DNA of 64,000 nucleotides from Prochlorococcus sp. AG-363-P01 (GCA_003278225.1 QCGC01000001.1:1-64000); one strand, 5' to 3'. Counted from the stretch's first letter, positions 22,290 to 34,581 are shown. Made by a program: numbers and translations. Notes: generated from the sequence alone by a model not told the origin.

Positions 22290-22836
22290 ATTTCCTTATT
22301 GGCCAATATCTCCAGATTGCAGTGCCAATAATATTTTTCTCTGGAAGAATTCCCCACAAATGAGAGTCCAGACTATTGTTTCTATTGTCACCTAAAACCC
22401 AAAGGTAATTTTCAGGAATAGTTATTTCAGCCATTTCATAATTCATTGGAATTTCAACCCAGGATTCTTTGATCGGGTATCCATTTCGAATTAAATGCCC
22501 CTCTTTGACCTCAATTTTGTCGCCTGGTAGTCCTACAAGTCTTTTGATTAGGGCTGAGTCTTTGTCATAACCAGCGTCAATGAGCTGTTGTGGAGGAGCA
22601 AAGACCACCACACTCTCTCTACTCAAATGCTCATGCCTAATGGCTTTTAATCTTGGACGGATCTTCTCAATCAAAATCTTGTCTTGAATTTCTAGAGTTG
22701 GCAGCATTGATCCTGATGGTATCCAGCGGGGCTCAATTACTTGCCATCTAAGTAAAAATGCCAGGAGAATCCAAATGAATAATGAGCCCCAGTTGGAGCG
22801 TTTGTCAGGTGTTTTTTTTTGTGGAGAAGAATTCAT
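22246..22836 (-). CDS. lepB: Signal peptidase I
   Basis: EPRWIPSGSMLPTLEIQDKILIEK, ALIKRLVGLPGDKIEV, YLWVLGDNRNNSLDSHLWGILP. Confidence 0.96.
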   Translation of the reverse strand: MNSSPQKKTPDKRSNWGSLFIWILLAFLLRWQVIEPRWIPSGSMLPTLEIQDKILIEKIRPRLKAIRHEHLSRESVVVFAPPQQLIDAGYDKDSALIKRLVGLPGDKIEVKEGHLIRNGYPIKESWVEIPMNYEMAEITIPENYLWVLGDNRNNSLDSHLWGILPEKNIIGTAIWRYWPIRKFGPIRFPTHQGDET

Positions 22837-22896
22837 TGAAACTGTTTATTTAGAACTTTCTATCCGTATGCCCCATTTTGTCCGAGGATTGATTGA

Positions 22897-24696
22897 GTGA
22901 ATTATCGAACACTGTCAGTAGCCCATCAAAATTTGCTTGTCTGCCAAAAGCTTATTTTGGGGTTTCTGGCAAGAGGACTTCAACATATAGTGCTTTGTCC
23001 TGGGAGTCGATCAGGACCATTAGCGCTAGCTATAGGTGCTCTTTCGAATTACAAAGACTTTGAACTTATTACGAGTATCGATGAGCGTTCTGCTGCTTTC
23101 TTTGCTCTGGGACTAACTGCAGCGACAGGAAAAGCAACCGCAGTAGTTACAACATCCGGAACGGCTGTTGCAAATCTCTTGCCAGCGGCAATTGAAGCTG
23201 ATCGTTCTTCTCAACCCCTTTTATTCCTTACGGCTGATAGACCTATCCGTTTAAAAAATTGTGGATCTAATCAAACTGTAAATCAAGAGGAATTTTTAGG
23301 TTCTGTTTGCAGATCTTTTGAACAAGGACCTGCAGCAGGAGTTCATCTTTTAAATTCTGAAGCTATTGAGCAGTTAGTTGAAACTTCATGGAATAAAGCT
23401 CATGATTTTTTTGGCCCAGTACACCTGAACCTCCCTATTGAAGAACCCTTAAATCCAACCTTATTGGAACAAAAGCAAATTACGAAAGCCCTTATAAGTG
23501 AACCTACCCCACAAACAAGATTTATAAATAAGCCTTTAATTATTGATCATGATCAATCTTCATCACCTCCACGTTTAGATCCAATATCACCAGGACTAAT
23601 TCTTGTTGGTCCTTGGCGAGGCAATAGCCAGAATTTATCCTCTTTTAGGGATGCTTTGAAAAAATGGCAGAAGCTTTCTGGGTGGCCCATATTTGCCGAT
23701 CCGCTTTCGGGACTAACAATTGATCAGCCTGGTTTTATTGGTAATTGGGAAATTCTTCTCTGCTCTGAATTTCCTATTGCAAATAGAGATATACAAATTT
23801 TGCGTTTAGGTCCTTTGCCAGCAAGTAGATGCTTAGAAAGATGGCTGGAAGAAGTAACTGGTAAGCAAGTTCTCATTACAGAAGGTGATGCTAGGAAACT
23901 TGATCCTCTTAAAGTCTCTATTCAATGGAGTGGAGGTCTAGAAAATTGGTGGCAAAGGTTGGTTGAGGAAGAGTTTATTGAAGAGAAAATTTATAAATAT
24001 AAATCTAATGAACTTTTTGAGGAGCTCAAAAAAAAGGATCAATTAGCAGACACTTTTCTGGATCTGAACTTGCCATGTGAAGGCCCGATTAGTGAACCCG
24101 CATTGGCCAGGTGGTTACCTAGATTATTGCCAGCTGACCTGCCAATAATGTTGGCGGCCAGTAGCCCTGTTAGGGATTGGCTTTCATATGCAGGCTTGGA
24201 TGCTTTCAGGAGGCGTTGTTATGGGTTTAGAGGAGCTTCTGGTATCGATGGGACTTTGTCTCTTGGCATGGGTCTGGCTATGGCTAATGGCCCCACAGTT
24301 TTGATAACTGGAGATATAGCTTTGCTTCACGATTGCAATGGATGGTTGTTTTCTCAGTCAGTGGGGCCTCCTTTGGTTGTTTTTCTTATTGATAATTGTG
24401 GTGGTGGAATATTTAATCGACTTAACTTGCAAACAGAATCCAGACAGACTTTTGAGAGGCTTTTCGAAATGCCCCAGTCTGTAGATCTTTTCTCATTAGT
24501 TAAAGCTTATGGCGTTTCTTATCGGCAAGTTTCCTGTTTTGAGGATTTGTCAGAATCATTAGATTGGGGTCTCGCTGAAATTGGACCTGTACTTATTCGT
24601 GTTTGTACTAATTCCAAGTCAGACTCATTTACAAGGAATCAGATCATTATGCTTCTTGATCGGCATCTTCAAGCTTCTTCTAGAAATCTCAATTAG
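22897..24696 (+). CDS. menD: SEPHCHC synthase (menaquinone/phylloquinone biosynthesis MenD), GTG start
   Basis: [65 protein letters not shown]. Confidence 0.96.
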   Translation: MNYRTLSVAHQNLLVCQKLILGFLARGLQHIVLCPGSRSGPLALAIGALSNYKDFELITSIDERSAAFFALGLTAATGKATAVVTTSGTAVANLLPAAIEADRSSQPLLFLTADRPIRLKNCGSNQTVNQEEFLGSVCRSFEQGPAAGVHLLNSEAIEQLVETSWNKAHDFFGPVHLNLPIEEPLNPTLLEQKQITKALISEPTPQTRFINKPLIIDHDQSSSPPRLDPISPGLILVGPWRGNSQNLSSFRDALKKWQKLSGWPIFADPLSGLTIDQPGFIGNWEILLCSEFPIANRDIQILRLGPLPASRCLERWLEEVTGKQVLITEGDARKLDPLKVSIQWSGGLENWWQRLVEEEFIEEKIYKYKSNELFEELKKKDQLADTFLDLNLPCEGPISEPALARWLPRLLPADLPIMLAASSPVRDWLSYAGLDAFRRRCYGFRGASGIDGTLSLGMGLAMANGPTVLITGDIALLHDCNGWLFSQSVGPPLVVFLIDNCGGGIFNRLNLQTESRQTFERLFEMPQSVDLFSLVKAYGVSYRQVSCFEDLSESLDWGLAEIGPVLIRVCTNSKSDSFTRNQIIMLLDRHLQASSRNLN

Positions 24697-24707
24697 TGGA
24701 GAAATCA

Positions 24708-25601
24708 ATGACTGATGCTTTTGATCAATCAAAAAACTCTTCGCCGAAAGTTTTACCTGGGCACTCTTCCATTGATTGGCACCCTTGGGGCAATTATCAA
24801 GACATTTTTCTTGACACTAGTTGCTCTGGGATTGCCCGAATTGCAATTAATCGTCCAGAAAAACGTAATGCCTTTAGACCCAGAACAATTGCGGAATTGT
24901 GTGATGCCTTTACCAGAATTCGAGATGCCAAGGATCTTGGAGTTGTTCTTTTTACAGGAGTTGGTCCTTCCTCTGATGGAGGGTTTGCTTTTTGCTCGGG
25001 TGGTGATCAGAGTGTTAGAGGAGATGGTGGTTATTTAGACGAAGAAGGTTTAGCTCGTTTAAATGTTCTTGATTTACAGAGAATAATTAGGAGTTTGCCG
25101 AAGGTCGTTATCGCCCTGGTTGCTGGTTATGCAATTGGGGGGGGGCAGGTTCTACATTTGCTTTGTGATCTAAGCTTGGCTGCAGAAAATGCAATTTTTG
25201 GTCAAACCGGTCCTAGGGTTGGTAGTTTTGATGGAGGCTTCGGATCTGGATACTTAGCAAGAGTTGTTGGCCAACGTAAGGCAAAAGAAATTTGGTTTTT
25301 GTGTCGACAATATCGTGCTCAAGAAGCGTTAAAGATGGGACTTATTAATGAAATAGTTCCTCTAAATAATCTTGAGGCTGAAGGTGTCAAATGGGCCAAG
25401 GAAATCCTTCAGCACAGTCCTACAGCTATTCGTTGTTTAAAAGCTGCTTTCAATGCTGAGTCAGATGGTTTAGTAGGTCTTCAGGAATTAGCAGGTCAAG
25501 CAACACATCTTTTTTATCGAACGGATGAGGCCAAGGAAGGACGCAATGCCTTTCTTGAGAAAAGGTACCCAGATTTTTCAGACTCAGGATGGCTTCCATA
25601 G
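24708..25601 (+). CDS. menB: Naphthoyl-CoA synthase MenB (ORF track starts at GTG 24696; ATG at 24708 preferred)
   Basis: [79 protein letters not shown]. Confidence 0.96.
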   Translation: MTDAFDQSKNSSPKVLPGHSSIDWHPWGNYQDIFLDTSCSGIARIAINRPEKRNAFRPRTIAELCDAFTRIRDAKDLGVVLFTGVGPSSDGGFAFCSGGDQSVRGDGGYLDEEGLARLNVLDLQRIIRSLPKVVIALVAGYAIGGGQVLHLLCDLSLAAENAIFGQTGPRVGSFDGGFGSGYLARVVGQRKAKEIWFLCRQYRAQEALKMGLINEIVPLNNLEAEGVKWAKEILQHSPTAIRCLKAAFNAESDGLVGLQELAGQATHLFYRTDEAKEGRNAFLEKRYPDFSDSGWLP

Positions 25602-25655
25602 TGCCTATTAAGGCCTATTGCACCCTAGAGTCGTTAGCTTATTGAATTTATCGAA

Positions 25656-27108
25656 ATGCGCGTGTTATTTGCTGCTGCTGAATGCGCGCCGATGATAAAG
25701 GTCGGGGGAATGGGTGATGTGGTTGGCTCTTTGCCACCAGCTTTATCCACTCTTGGCCATGATGTTCGCATAATTCTGCCTGGTTACAGCAAGCTTTGGG
25801 GCGTTTTGGATATTCCCAAAGAACCAATATTTTCTGCAAATACTATGGGTTCAGATTTTTCTATTTATGAGACCAAACATCCATCTAATGGTCTTCCCTT
25901 ATATCTAGTTGGCCATCCGGTATTTGATGTCGAAGCTATATATGGGGGGGGAAGATGAAGATTGGAGATTTACTTTTTTCGCAAGTGCCACTGCTGAATT
26001 TGCTTGGAATAAATGGAAGCCACAGGTTCTTCATTGTCACGATTGGCATACAGGAATGATTCCTGTATGGATGCATCAAGACCCTGAAATCAGTACTGTT
26101 TTCACGATTCACAATCTCAAATATCAAGGACCATGGAGATGGAAGCTTGACAGGATTACCTGGTGTCCTTGGTATATGAGTGGGGATCACACTATGGCGG
26201 CAGCAATGTTGTATGCCGACAGAGTTAATGCAGTCTCTCCGACCTATGCAAAAGAAATAACTACTTCTGAATATGGTGAACGACTAGATGGTTTGCTTAA
26301 TTACATCTCAGGCAAACTTAGAGGAATACTCAATGGCATTGACTTAGATGAATGGGATCCATCTGCTGATGAATCACTCCCAGCAAATTTTAGTGTTAAA
26401 GACCTTTCAGATCGTGCTGTAAATAAAAAAATCCTTCAAAACCGGATGGGTCTTGAGGAAAACTCTGAGAAGTATTTGCTTGGAATGGTCAGCAGACTTG
26501 TTGATCAAAAAGGAGTGGATCTGCTTTTACAAGTTGCAAATAGATTACTTTCATATACGGACTCTCAGATTGTTGTTCTGGGTTCAGGAGATAGAAGTCT
26601 TGAATCTGCTCTTTGGCAACTTGCAATAGAACATCCTGGGCGATTCGCTGTATTTCTTACATATGATGATAATCTTTCACGTCTTATATATGCCGGTAGT
26701 GATGCTTTCCTAATGCCTAGTCGTTTTGAGCCATGTGGAATTAGTCAGCTATTAGCCATGCGATATGGGTCAGTACCAATTGTACGAAGAGTAGGTGGTC
26801 TTGTTGACACAGTTAAACAACATGATCCTGTTAACAATTCTGGTACAGGATTTTGTTTTGACCGTTTTGAGCCTATTGATTTCTATACAGCCTTAGTAAG
26901 ATCCTGGGAAGCCTTTAGACACAAAGACAGTTGGAATAGACTTCAATTAAGGGCTATGAATCAAGTTTTTAGTTGGGAGAAGTCAGCTCTCGATTACGAA
27001 CTTATGTATAAAGAGGTATGTGGGATTAAAGAGCCTTCGCCTGATATAGATGAGGTTGAGAAGTTGTCTGTAGGGCAAGATGCTGATCCCTCTTTAATCA
27101 AAACATAG
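25656..27108 (+). pseudogene. glgA: Glycogen synthase gene split by an apparent +1 frameshift (ORFs 25656..25958 and 25909..27108)
   Basis: N-part [30 protein letters not shown]...[10 protein letters not shown]-part resumes [19 protein letters not shown]... through [32 protein letters not shown]. Junction is G8 at 25944-25951; seven Gs would restore VEAIYGGEDEDW. Confidence 0.9.
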
Positions 27109-27172
27109 GAGGATCATCATAAATAAGGTTTATCTAATGCATTTTAACTTCCTTATTTTTTAATTTATTTTT

Positions 27173-27865
27173 ATGGAAGAGCATTCATATAGTGATAAGA
27201 GAGAACTTCCAGCTTTGTACGTAAACCCTTGGGTTGCCCTAGTAAGAGATATCAAGTCAATTCTTTCAGATCTTCTTTTGCGTTTTAGGGAGCTAATACG
27301 ACGAAATAATCAAGGCCTTCTCCCAATGCCTAATTTTGTTAAACCTACAATTAAGCCATTTGTATTTCCAACATTGCTCTTAACCCTTCTAATATCTTTT
27401 ATTTTTTCTATTATATTTCTAAGTAATAGCAATCCTCAAACAGCAAGAACTCCAATAAATAAAGTTTTGAAGGTAGCCACACCGATATCAGTTGATAGAA
27501 CTTTAGAACTTTCAAGTCCAAACGAAAAGTTATCTCCTCCCTTTGAGTTATATTCTGACAAACTTACTAATAATGAAGTGTTTTTATCTAAAATTGAAGG
27601 AGATGAATATTTGGTTAAGGCATATCACGAGGTTATTAAATTAGTAGATATAAGCCTTTTAGATAATGGAGTTATAATTAAATTAGACACTGCTTGGTCT
27701 AACTTACAATCAGAAGAAAAGATTGAACTAATAAATCGTTTAAATGAACGCTTAGAGATTGTTGGTTATCGTGACCTAAGAATTCTTGATGAGAGTGAAT
27801 TCCTAATAGCAAGGAGATCAAGAATAGGTAAAGGCATGATTTTCTTTAAGGAGGATCATTCTTGA
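27173..27865 (+). CDS. Uncharacterised single-TM protein
   Basis: TM segment FPTLLLTLLISFIFSIIFLSNS with soluble C-term DISLLDNGVIIKLDTAWSNLQSEEKIELINRLNERLEIVGYRDLRILDESEFLIARRSRIGKGMIFFKE. Confidence 0.75.
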   Translation: MEEHSYSDKRELPALYVNPWVALVRDIKSILSDLLLRFRELIRRNNQGLLPMPNFVKPTIKPFVFPTLLLTLLISFIFSIIFLSNSNPQTARTPINKVLKVATPISVDRTLELSSPNEKLSPPFELYSDKLTNNEVFLSKIEGDEYLVKAYHEVIKLVDISLLDNGVIIKLDTAWSNLQSEEKIELINRLNERLEIVGYRDLRILDESEFLIARRSRIGKGMIFFKEDHS

Positions 27866-29268
27866 TGGTGTTAAGTCTCTACCATTTAAATCATATTTGG
27901 GGTGAGCCTATCGCTCTCGACACATTAACTATTGATCTTCCGCTGGGCCCTGTTTGTACAGATAGTCGATCGCTTTCAAAAGGTGACTTCTTCGTACCTT
28001 TGCAAGGTGAACAACACGATGGACATTTATTTCTAGAAGACGCAAATAAACTTGGGGCTCAGGCCGCTGTGGTTTCAAGAGAAACAAAAGTACCAATCCC
28101 TAAGGGGTTACCTCATTGGCTAGTTGATGACACCCTTCTCGCCTATCAGCAGCTCGCTTCATTGCACCGTAGTTATTTAAAAGCACCAGTCATTGCAGTT
28201 ACCGGTTCAGCTGGAAAGACGACTACAAGGGAACTAATTAGGTCTTCGCTTGCCTCCCTAGGTCAAGTGACGTCAAGTACAAAAAATAATAATAATGATA
28301 TAGGTGTGCCTATGACGTTGTTACGGGCTAACTCGTCTAATACTGCCGCTGTTGTTGTTGAGATGGGGATGCGTGGCATCGGTCAGATTAAGCGACTTTC
28401 TTCCTGTACTAATCCTGATATAGCGGTTATTACTAATATTGGAAGTGCTCATATAGGAATTTTAGGTAGCCGTAGAAATATTGCTAAAGCGAAGTGTGAA
28501 ATTACGTCTGCTTTAAAATCCAATGGTCTTGTTGTAATACCTTCAGGGGATCCAATTTTGGAGGAAGAACTTTCATTAGTCTGGAATGGTCGAATTGTTC
28601 GTGTTTCGGCTAATCATGATTTAGAGGCTAAATCAGATTCTCATAAATCTTTACTAAATCCATTTCCACAACCAGACTTTTTTGGTTCTATTAAAAATAA
28701 TGGTGGACTTTTAGATGTTGATGGTATGCAATTTATATTACCTCTTAAAGGTAGGCATAATGCAACTAATTTTATGTTGGCCCTAGCTGTAGCAGATGAA
28801 CTAGATGTTTCTTGGAATGAATTAGTGAACTTGCAAATTGATGTGCCACCTGGGCATCAGGATTGCTACATGGTTGGTTCAATTCGTGTTATAGATGAGA
28901 CTTATAACTCTTCTCCAGAGTCGGTAAGAGCGGCTTTAGATTTACTAGCAACTGAGAAGGGCCGACACTTTGCGGTTTTAGGAACAATGCTTGAATTAGG
29001 TCGCCATAGTGTTGACTTACACCGTCAAATTGTTGAATATGCGGCCCAACTTGGTATTGATGGATTGGTTGTAGTTGCCGCTGGAGCTGAGGCAGATGTG
29101 ATGAAGTCAGCAGCATCTACCATCAGAAACTTTCAGATAGTTTCATCACCTGAGAGTGCTATTAAACCATTAAAGTCCTGGATGAAGCCTGGAGATATAG
29201 TTTTACTAAAAGCTAGTCGAGCTATCGCGATGGAGAGATTAATACCCCTATTAGATTCATTTAGATGA
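27862..29268 (+). CDS. murF: UDP-N-acetylmuramoyl-tripeptide--D-alanyl-D-alanine ligase
   Basis: VIAVTGSAGKTTTRELI, TKNNNNDIGVPMTLL, VVEMGMRGIGQI, ETYNSSPESVRAALDLL. Confidence 0.96.
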   Translation: MMVLSLYHLNHIWGEPIALDTLTIDLPLGPVCTDSRSLSKGDFFVPLQGEQHDGHLFLEDANKLGAQAAVVSRETKVPIPKGLPHWLVDDTLLAYQQLASLHRSYLKAPVIAVTGSAGKTTTRELIRSSLASLGQVTSSTKNNNNDIGVPMTLLRANSSNTAAVVVEMGMRGIGQIKRLSSCTNPDIAVITNIGSAHIGILGSRRNIAKAKCEITSALKSNGLVVIPSGDPILEEELSLVWNGRIVRVSANHDLEAKSDSHKSLLNPFPQPDFFGSIKNNGGLLDVDGMQFILPLKGRHNATNFMLALAVADELDVSWNELVNLQIDVPPGHQDCYMVGSIRVIDETYNSSPESVRAALDLLATEKGRHFAVLGTMLELGRHSVDLHRQIVEYAAQLGIDGLVVVAAGAEADVMKSAASTIRNFQIVSSPESAIKPLKSWMKPGDIVLLKASRAIAMERLIPLLDSFR

Positions 29269-29269
29269 T

Positions 29270-30619
29270 CTAATCTCTTTTTGTCCAATTTGGTTTGATA
29301 AATTGCTTTGTTCTTCCTATTGCTAGTGAGTAATCAGGAACATTCTTTGTAAGAGTCGAACCAGCACCTACAGTAACCCCAGCCCCTAGTTCAATTGGAG
29401 CTATTAAGACAGAGTTAGCTCCAGTTTTAGAGTCATTTCCAATAATAGTTTGATTCTTATTCTTCCCATCGAAATTCGCTGTGATTGTGCCAGCACCAAT
29501 ATTTACTTTTTTCCCAAGCTTTGAATCACCTATATAACTAAGATGGTTGATTTTTGTTTCTTCGCCAATAAGACTCTTTTTAATCTCTACGAAATTACCT
29601 ATCCTACATTTATCTGCAATAAAAGCTTCAGGACGAAGATGTGCAAATGGACCTATCTCAACCGAATTACCAACTTCAGCACTTTCAATGACAGAAAAAG
29701 TAACTTTTACATTATTACCAATTACAGAATCTTTAATTAATGTTCCTGGGCCTATTTTGCAATCATTTCCAATCTTACATTTGCCACGAAAATGTGTCTG
29801 GGGTTCAATTTCCACATCCGTACCAAAAACACATGAATCACTTATGGTGCAACTATTCTTATCTATGAAGGTTACTCCCTTTTTCATCCAGTAACTGCGT
29901 AACCTTTCCTGAAGTATTGATTCACATAAGGCTAATTGTTCACGATTATTTATACCACTTACTTCCTCTGATTCACTTACCTCAACATGCCTTGCACTCG
30001 TCAGCATCTTGATGGTATCAGTTATATATAATTCTTTCTGCTCATTTTTATTTGAAAGTTTTGGGAGTATTTGTTTTAGTGATTTCCACTTAAAACAATA
30101 TACTCCTGCATTAGTTAGGTTGTTTTCCTTTTCTTTCTCATTACAATCTCGGTCTTCTGTGATTGTTTGGACCTGGTTTTCTTTATTAGCAAAAACTCTT
30201 CCATAACCTTCTGGCTTTTTAAGCCTTGCTGTGAGGAATGTTACATCAGCTTTATGAGTTCTATGATTGGCTACTAGCTTTTCAATCGTTTTTATCCTGA
30301 GTAGGGGAACATCAGCATTTAATACAAGAAGATCTCCTTTGTATTCACTTAAAATTGGTAACAATTGCTGGATAGCGTGTCCTGTACCAATTTGTGGGCT
30401 TTGCTCTACAAACTTAATGCCTGACATATGACTAAGTTTTGTTTTCACTAGGTCTCCTTGATGGCCTACGATCACGAATATTTGGTCAGGCTTCAGTTCT
30501 TTTGAAGTCTCCAAAACTCTTTCTATAAGAGTTTTGCTCCCTAGGGTTTGCAGGACTTTTGGAAGGCAGCTTTTCATGCGGGTGCCCTTTCCTGCAGCTA
30601 ATATTGCGACAGCAAGCAT
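29270..30619 (-). CDS. glmU: Bifunctional UDP-GlcNAc pyrophosphorylase / GlcN-1-P N-acetyltransferase
   Basis: [31 protein letters not shown] and left-handed beta-helix hexapeptides [35 protein letters not shown]. Confidence 0.97.
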   Translation of the reverse strand: MLAVAILAAGKGTRMKSCLPKVLQTLGSKTLIERVLETSKELKPDQIFVIVGHQGDLVKTKLSHMSGIKFVEQSPQIGTGHAIQQLLPILSEYKGDLLVLNADVPLLRIKTIEKLVANHRTHKADVTFLTARLKKPEGYGRVFANKENQVQTITEDRDCNEKEKENNLTNAGVYCFKWKSLKQILPKLSNKNEQKELYITDTIKMLTSARHVEVSESEEVSGINNREQLALCESILQERLRSYWMKKGVTFIDKNSCTISDSCVFGTDVEIEPQTHFRGKCKIGNDCKIGPGTLIKDSVIGNNVKVTFSVIESAEVGNSVEIGPFAHLRPEAFIADKCRIGNFVEIKKSLIGEETKINHLSYIGDSKLGKKVNIGAGTITANFDGKNKNQTIIGNDSKTGANSVLIAPIELGAGVTVGAGSTLTKNVPDYSLAIGRTKQFIKPNWTKRD

Positions 30620-30651
30620 AAGAACATTTCATATTATTCGAAATCTACTAG

Positions 30652-31596
30652 CTAAGTCCTCCCTCGTCTCTCCCAACGTCTTCCCCAATTAATAGTCTTT
30701 TCTAAAAAGCTATTGCGTTGCTCTTTTTCACGTTGCTTCAAAATGTCGTAATTACTGCTATTACCACTTGGGTCTCTGTATGGTACCGCTGCTCTTGTTA
30801 GGAGGTGATCCTCTTCCATAGGGCTGAGGTCCTTCCAGTTTTTATTTTGAGCAATTCCTTTTGATGTACCTAATGGACTTATTGCAATTGTCCCATTACT
30901 CCACTTCTGTGCATTCCTTTCAGAAGGAATTATTGATCCTACTTTCATACCATTTCTTCTAAGACTACTTCTAACCGCAGCTGCACTACTATAGGTAATT
31001 AGTCTTCCACCAGGTATTAACTTCCTAGTAAGTCTAGATAGGAACTCTTCGGTCCATAACATTGGACATTTACTCGGTGAAAAGGCATCATGCAAAATAA
31101 GATCAAAAGACACCGCTATTGGAATTTGAGCTAACGTTTGCCTTGCATCTCCCCACAGAACAACCCCTTGACTTTTGTTATTTGTATATCGACCATCCTT
31201 TTGAATTGAAAACAACATTTTTTGAACCTCAGAAGACCATATTGAATTAAATTTTGGATTTTCTAGACTAATTCTTAAGGGTCTTGGATCTATTTCTAAC
31301 CCCCACCAATTAAATGCAATTAAATTCTTATTTAATGCTTCAACTAATTGAGCAATATTATATCCCATACCAAAACAGACATCTAGGATATTTATCGTTC
31401 TCTCCGCAGTAAAACGTTCTATCTCTGCTGGTGATAGGAACTTTTCTTTGGCTTCACTTAGTGCTCCAGTTGAACTGTGAAAATTTTCACAATAGTTTGT
31501 GTTATACAGGGAAATGCTCCCATCATTTGTAGTGTAAATCGATAAATCTCCTAGTGGAGATTTACCATTAGCTTTTCTACTTGCGTAAACGTTCAA
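30652..31596 (-). CDS. MnmC-like SAM-dependent methyltransferase (DUF752-like); track start 31680 reads out of frame into aroA, TTG at 31596 is a more plausible start
   Basis: [102 protein letters not shown]. Confidence 0.85.
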   Translation of the reverse strand: MNVYASRKANGKSPLGDLSIYTTNDGSISLYNTNYCENFHSSTGALSEAKEKFLSPAEIERFTAERTINILDVCFGMGYNIAQLVEALNKNLIAFNWWGLEIDPRPLRISLENPKFNSIWSSEVQKMLFSIQKDGRYTNNKSQGVVLWGDARQTLAQIPIAVSFDLILHDAFSPSKCPMLWTEEFLSRLTRKLIPGGRLITYSSAAAVRSSLRRNGMKVGSIIPSERNAQKWSNGTIAISPLGTSKGIAQNKNWKDLSPMEEDHLLTRAAVPYRDPSGNSSNYDILKQREKEQRNSFLEKTINWGRRWERRGRT

Positions 31597-32905
31597 AATC
31601 GTCCCAGAAATCGGGGTAAGAGACTGAGGCGGATTCACTTCTTGCAAGGGTTGAATCCCCTTTCGCGACGACCGCAGCAATAGCTAAGCTCATGGCTACT
31701 CTATGATCGGTTTCACTATCTAATGACGCTCCATGTAGCTGGTTCACTCCATGAATTATAAGTCCATCAGAAAGTTCCTCTATACGTGCTCCCATTGCTG
31801 TTAGTTGTCTTGTCATTACTGCTAGTCGATCAGTTTCTTTGACTCTTAGTTCGCTAGCACCTTTGATGTAACTATCTCCATCACAAAGGCATGCAGCTAC
31901 TGAAAGGATGGGCACTTCATCAACTAAACGAGGAATTATTTCTGCATCTATGGAGAAAGGTTTAAGTTTTTTCGAATAAGTAACTAAGATATCGCCTACT
32001 GGTTCACCAGCAACTTTTTTTTCATTGATGATTTGAATGTTTGCCTCCATCAATTTTAAGACTTCTAGTACTCCGGTTCGAGTGGGATTCAACCCTACGT
32101 TTTCTAGAGTTATTTGTGACCCAGGAATAATTGTTGCTGCCACAAGCCAGAAGGCAGCAGAACTTATGTCACCAGGAACCACAACTGTTTGGCCAGTTAA
32201 AACTGCACCTGGGCTGACATTTATATGTCTACCCATTTCACCACCTATTTCAAGATTCGCTCCGAACGCTTTTAGCATTCGTTCACTATGGTCTCTTGAA
32301 TGAGCAGGTTCAATAACAGTAGTTGAGCCTGCTGCAGTTAAGGCTGCGAGTAGTATTGCTGATTTGACTTGAGCACTTGCGACCGGAGTACCTATAACTG
32401 CTCCATGTAATCGTTGACCAAAAACTGATAAAGGTGCAAGGTTGCCATACTGCCTACCTCGTATTTGCGCGCCCATCATTTTCAAGGGTTGCCCAACTCT
32501 TTCCATGGGTCGCTTTCGAAGTGAATCGTCTCCAGTCAATACGAAATGCCGTCCTTCTAGACCAACTAACAGTCCAAGCATTAATCGCATAGTTGTGCCC
32601 GAATTGCCGCAATCAAGAATCTCTGTAGGTTCTTGTAGTCCGTTGAGCCCAACTCCTTCAACTTCAACTTTTTGTCCTTTCACAATCTGGCTGATTTTCA
32701 CTCCCATTGAACGTAAGCAAGCCGCAGTACTTATTGGGTCTTCTGCTGGTAACAAGCCTTCTATGGTAGTTATACCTTCTGAAATAGAGCCAAAGAGTAA
32801 TGCTCTATGAGAAATTGATTTATCTCCAGGTACCCGTACTTTTCCTGACATCTCCCCGCCTGAGAGTATCTCTCTTGAATATGATCCGGTGCTTTTGCTG
32901 CTCAA
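31577..32905 (-). CDS. aroA: 3-phosphoshikimate 1-carboxyvinyltransferase (EPSP synthase)
   Basis: [50 protein letters not shown]. Confidence 0.97.
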   Translation of the reverse strand: MSSKSTGSYSREILSGGEMSGKVRVPGDKSISHRALLFGSISEGITTIEGLLPAEDPISTAACLRSMGVKISQIVKGQKVEVEGVGLNGLQEPTEILDCGNSGTTMRLMLGLLVGLEGRHFVLTGDDSLRKRPMERVGQPLKMMGAQIRGRQYGNLAPLSVFGQRLHGAVIGTPVASAQVKSAILLAALTAAGSTTVIEPAHSRDHSERMLKAFGANLEIGGEMGRHINVSPGAVLTGQTVVVPGDISSAAFWLVAATIIPGSQITLENVGLNPTRTGVLEVLKLMEANIQIINEKKVAGEPVGDILVTYSKKLKPFSIDAEIIPRLVDEVPILSVAACLCDGDSYIKGASELRVKETDRLAVMTRQLTAMGARIEELSDGLIIHGVNQLHGASLDSETDHRVAMSLAIAAVVAKGDSTLARSESASVSYPDFWDDFERLRK

Positions 32906-32927
32906 GAGTACTTATACACTAATTTAT

Positions 32928-34517
32928 TTATTTTGTACTGTTTCCGTCTTTTTTGAAAGACTCTGAATTCCTTTGTCGTAAAAGGCCCTCGATTACATAA
33001 CCAAATAAGCTCGGATCTGCTTCTTTGTTCTTCAAATCAGATAAACCCAACTCATTCCATCTGGCATCAACTTTAGATTCAGTTTCATCAGATCTACTTA
33101 ATACTTCACTCCATCCATGTTTAGTTTCGGGACCAATTTTTCTAGTAGCATCTATGGCTAATCTGCCACCTAATCCTATTGCTTCACTAGCGAAATCTAA
33201 AGTATCAAATGGTGTGTTTTTTAATAGGAATAGATCTCTTTGTGGGTCTACTTGACTAGCAATTGACCAAACAATCTGGCGAGGATCTCGAACATTTATA
33301 GTCGAGTCAACAACAATGACGAATTTTGTGTAGGTGAATTGTGGTAGGGCACTCCAAAATGCCATGGCTGCTCGTTTCGCCTGGCCTGGATATGATTTAT
33401 CTATTGATATAACTGCAAGTTTGTAGCTTAGAGCCTCCATTGGGAGGAAAAAGTCAACAATTTCAGGTATCTGCTTCTTCAGAATTGGTGTGTAAATCCT
33501 ATTCAGAGCTATTGCCAGCATTGCTTCCTCTTTTGGCGGCTTCCCACTAAATGTCGTCAAGAAGATGGGATCTTTCCTATGCGTTATGCAGTGGAATCGT
33601 ATTAATGGTGAATTTTCTATTCCGCCATAAAATCCCATATGGTCGCCAAAAGGACCATCTTCTAATTGCTCCCCAGGGGTGATTGTCCCCTCTAAAACCA
33701 TTTCACTATGACTTGGGACCAATAGATCAATTGTTTTGCAATTTGTAAGTCGAACTCCTTGTCCAGCATACAAACCTGCGAATAACCACTCACTCATATG
33801 TACAGGAATAGGTGTAGCCGCTGCCATTACAAGTAATGGATGAACGCCAATTGCTACTGCGACCTCAAGCTTCTTGCCCATTGCAGCCGCCTTATGAAGG
33901 TGACGAGCTCCTCCTCTTACGCTCAACCAATGAACAGTCATAGTTTTAGATGACTGTTTTTGAAGCCTATATACCCCAACATTGGGTATTCCTGTTTCTG
34001 GGTCTTTTGTGATTACTAAACCCAATGTAATTACCCCACCAGCATCTTTTGGCCAAGGACGTATCAAAGGTAGTTGCCCCAGATTTAGCTCTTCTTCCCT
34101 CAAGATTGTTTGGTGGCATGGTGGAGTTAGATCAAAGTCAGATTTAGCTTTAATTAGGTCCCAAAGTACATTCGCAACTTTTTTTGTTTCCTGATAATTC
34201 TTTGGAGGTTGTGGTTGTTGAAGAAGAGCGAGTTTCTCACCTAACTTTTCAAGCTCTTCTGGACTCTCTAGTCCCAGGCTCCACAAAACTCTTTCTAAAG
34301 TGCCAAGGAGATTTATTGCGACTGGCATTGTGGAGCCTTTTACATTCTCAAACAACAGCGCTGGCCCTCCCATTGATAGGACCCTGTCGCTTATTGCTGC
34401 AAGTTCTTGATCAGGGTCAACCTCTTTTTCAATTCTTCTAAGTTGTCCCCGTTCTTCTAGTAAAGCAATAAAACTCCTCATGTCTCGGGATGCTGTTCCA
34501 GGACGAATAAAAGACAT
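32928..34517 (-). CDS. UbiD-family decarboxylase
   Basis: DMRSFIALLEERGQLRRIEKEVDPDQELAAISDRVL, ENVKGSTMPVAINLLGT, GPFGDHMGFYGGIENSPLIRFHCITHRKDPIF. Confidence 0.93.
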   Translation of the reverse strand: MSFIRPGTASRDMRSFIALLEERGQLRRIEKEVDPDQELAAISDRVLSMGGPALLFENVKGSTMPVAINLLGTLERVLWSLGLESPEELEKLGEKLALLQQPQPPKNYQETKKVANVLWDLIKAKSDFDLTPPCHQTILREEELNLGQLPLIRPWPKDAGGVITLGLVITKDPETGIPNVGVYRLQKQSSKTMTVHWLSVRGGARHLHKAAAMGKKLEVAVAIGVHPLLVMAAATPIPVHMSEWLFAGLYAGQGVRLTNCKTIDLLVPSHSEMVLEGTITPGEQLEDGPFGDHMGFYGGIENSPLIRFHCITHRKDPIFLTTFSGKPPKEEAMLAIALNRIYTPILKKQIPEIVDFFLPMEALSYKLAVISIDKSYPGQAKRAAMAFWSALPQFTYTKFVIVVDSTINVRDPRQIVWSIASQVDPQRDLFLLKNTPFDTLDFASEAIGLGGRLAIDATRKIGPETKHGWSEVLSRSDETESKVDARWNELGLSDLKNKEADPSLFGYVIEGLLRQRNSESFKKDGNSTK

Positions 34518-34581
34518 ATGTTTTAGTTCAATTATTTGATTATCTAGTTACTGTGGCCCATGGTGATCTTTATTACTGCTA

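Noticed and set aside
24715-25038. 107-aa plus ORF in an alternate frame of menB
   Set aside because: Out-of-frame overlap with an intact, highly conserved MenB.
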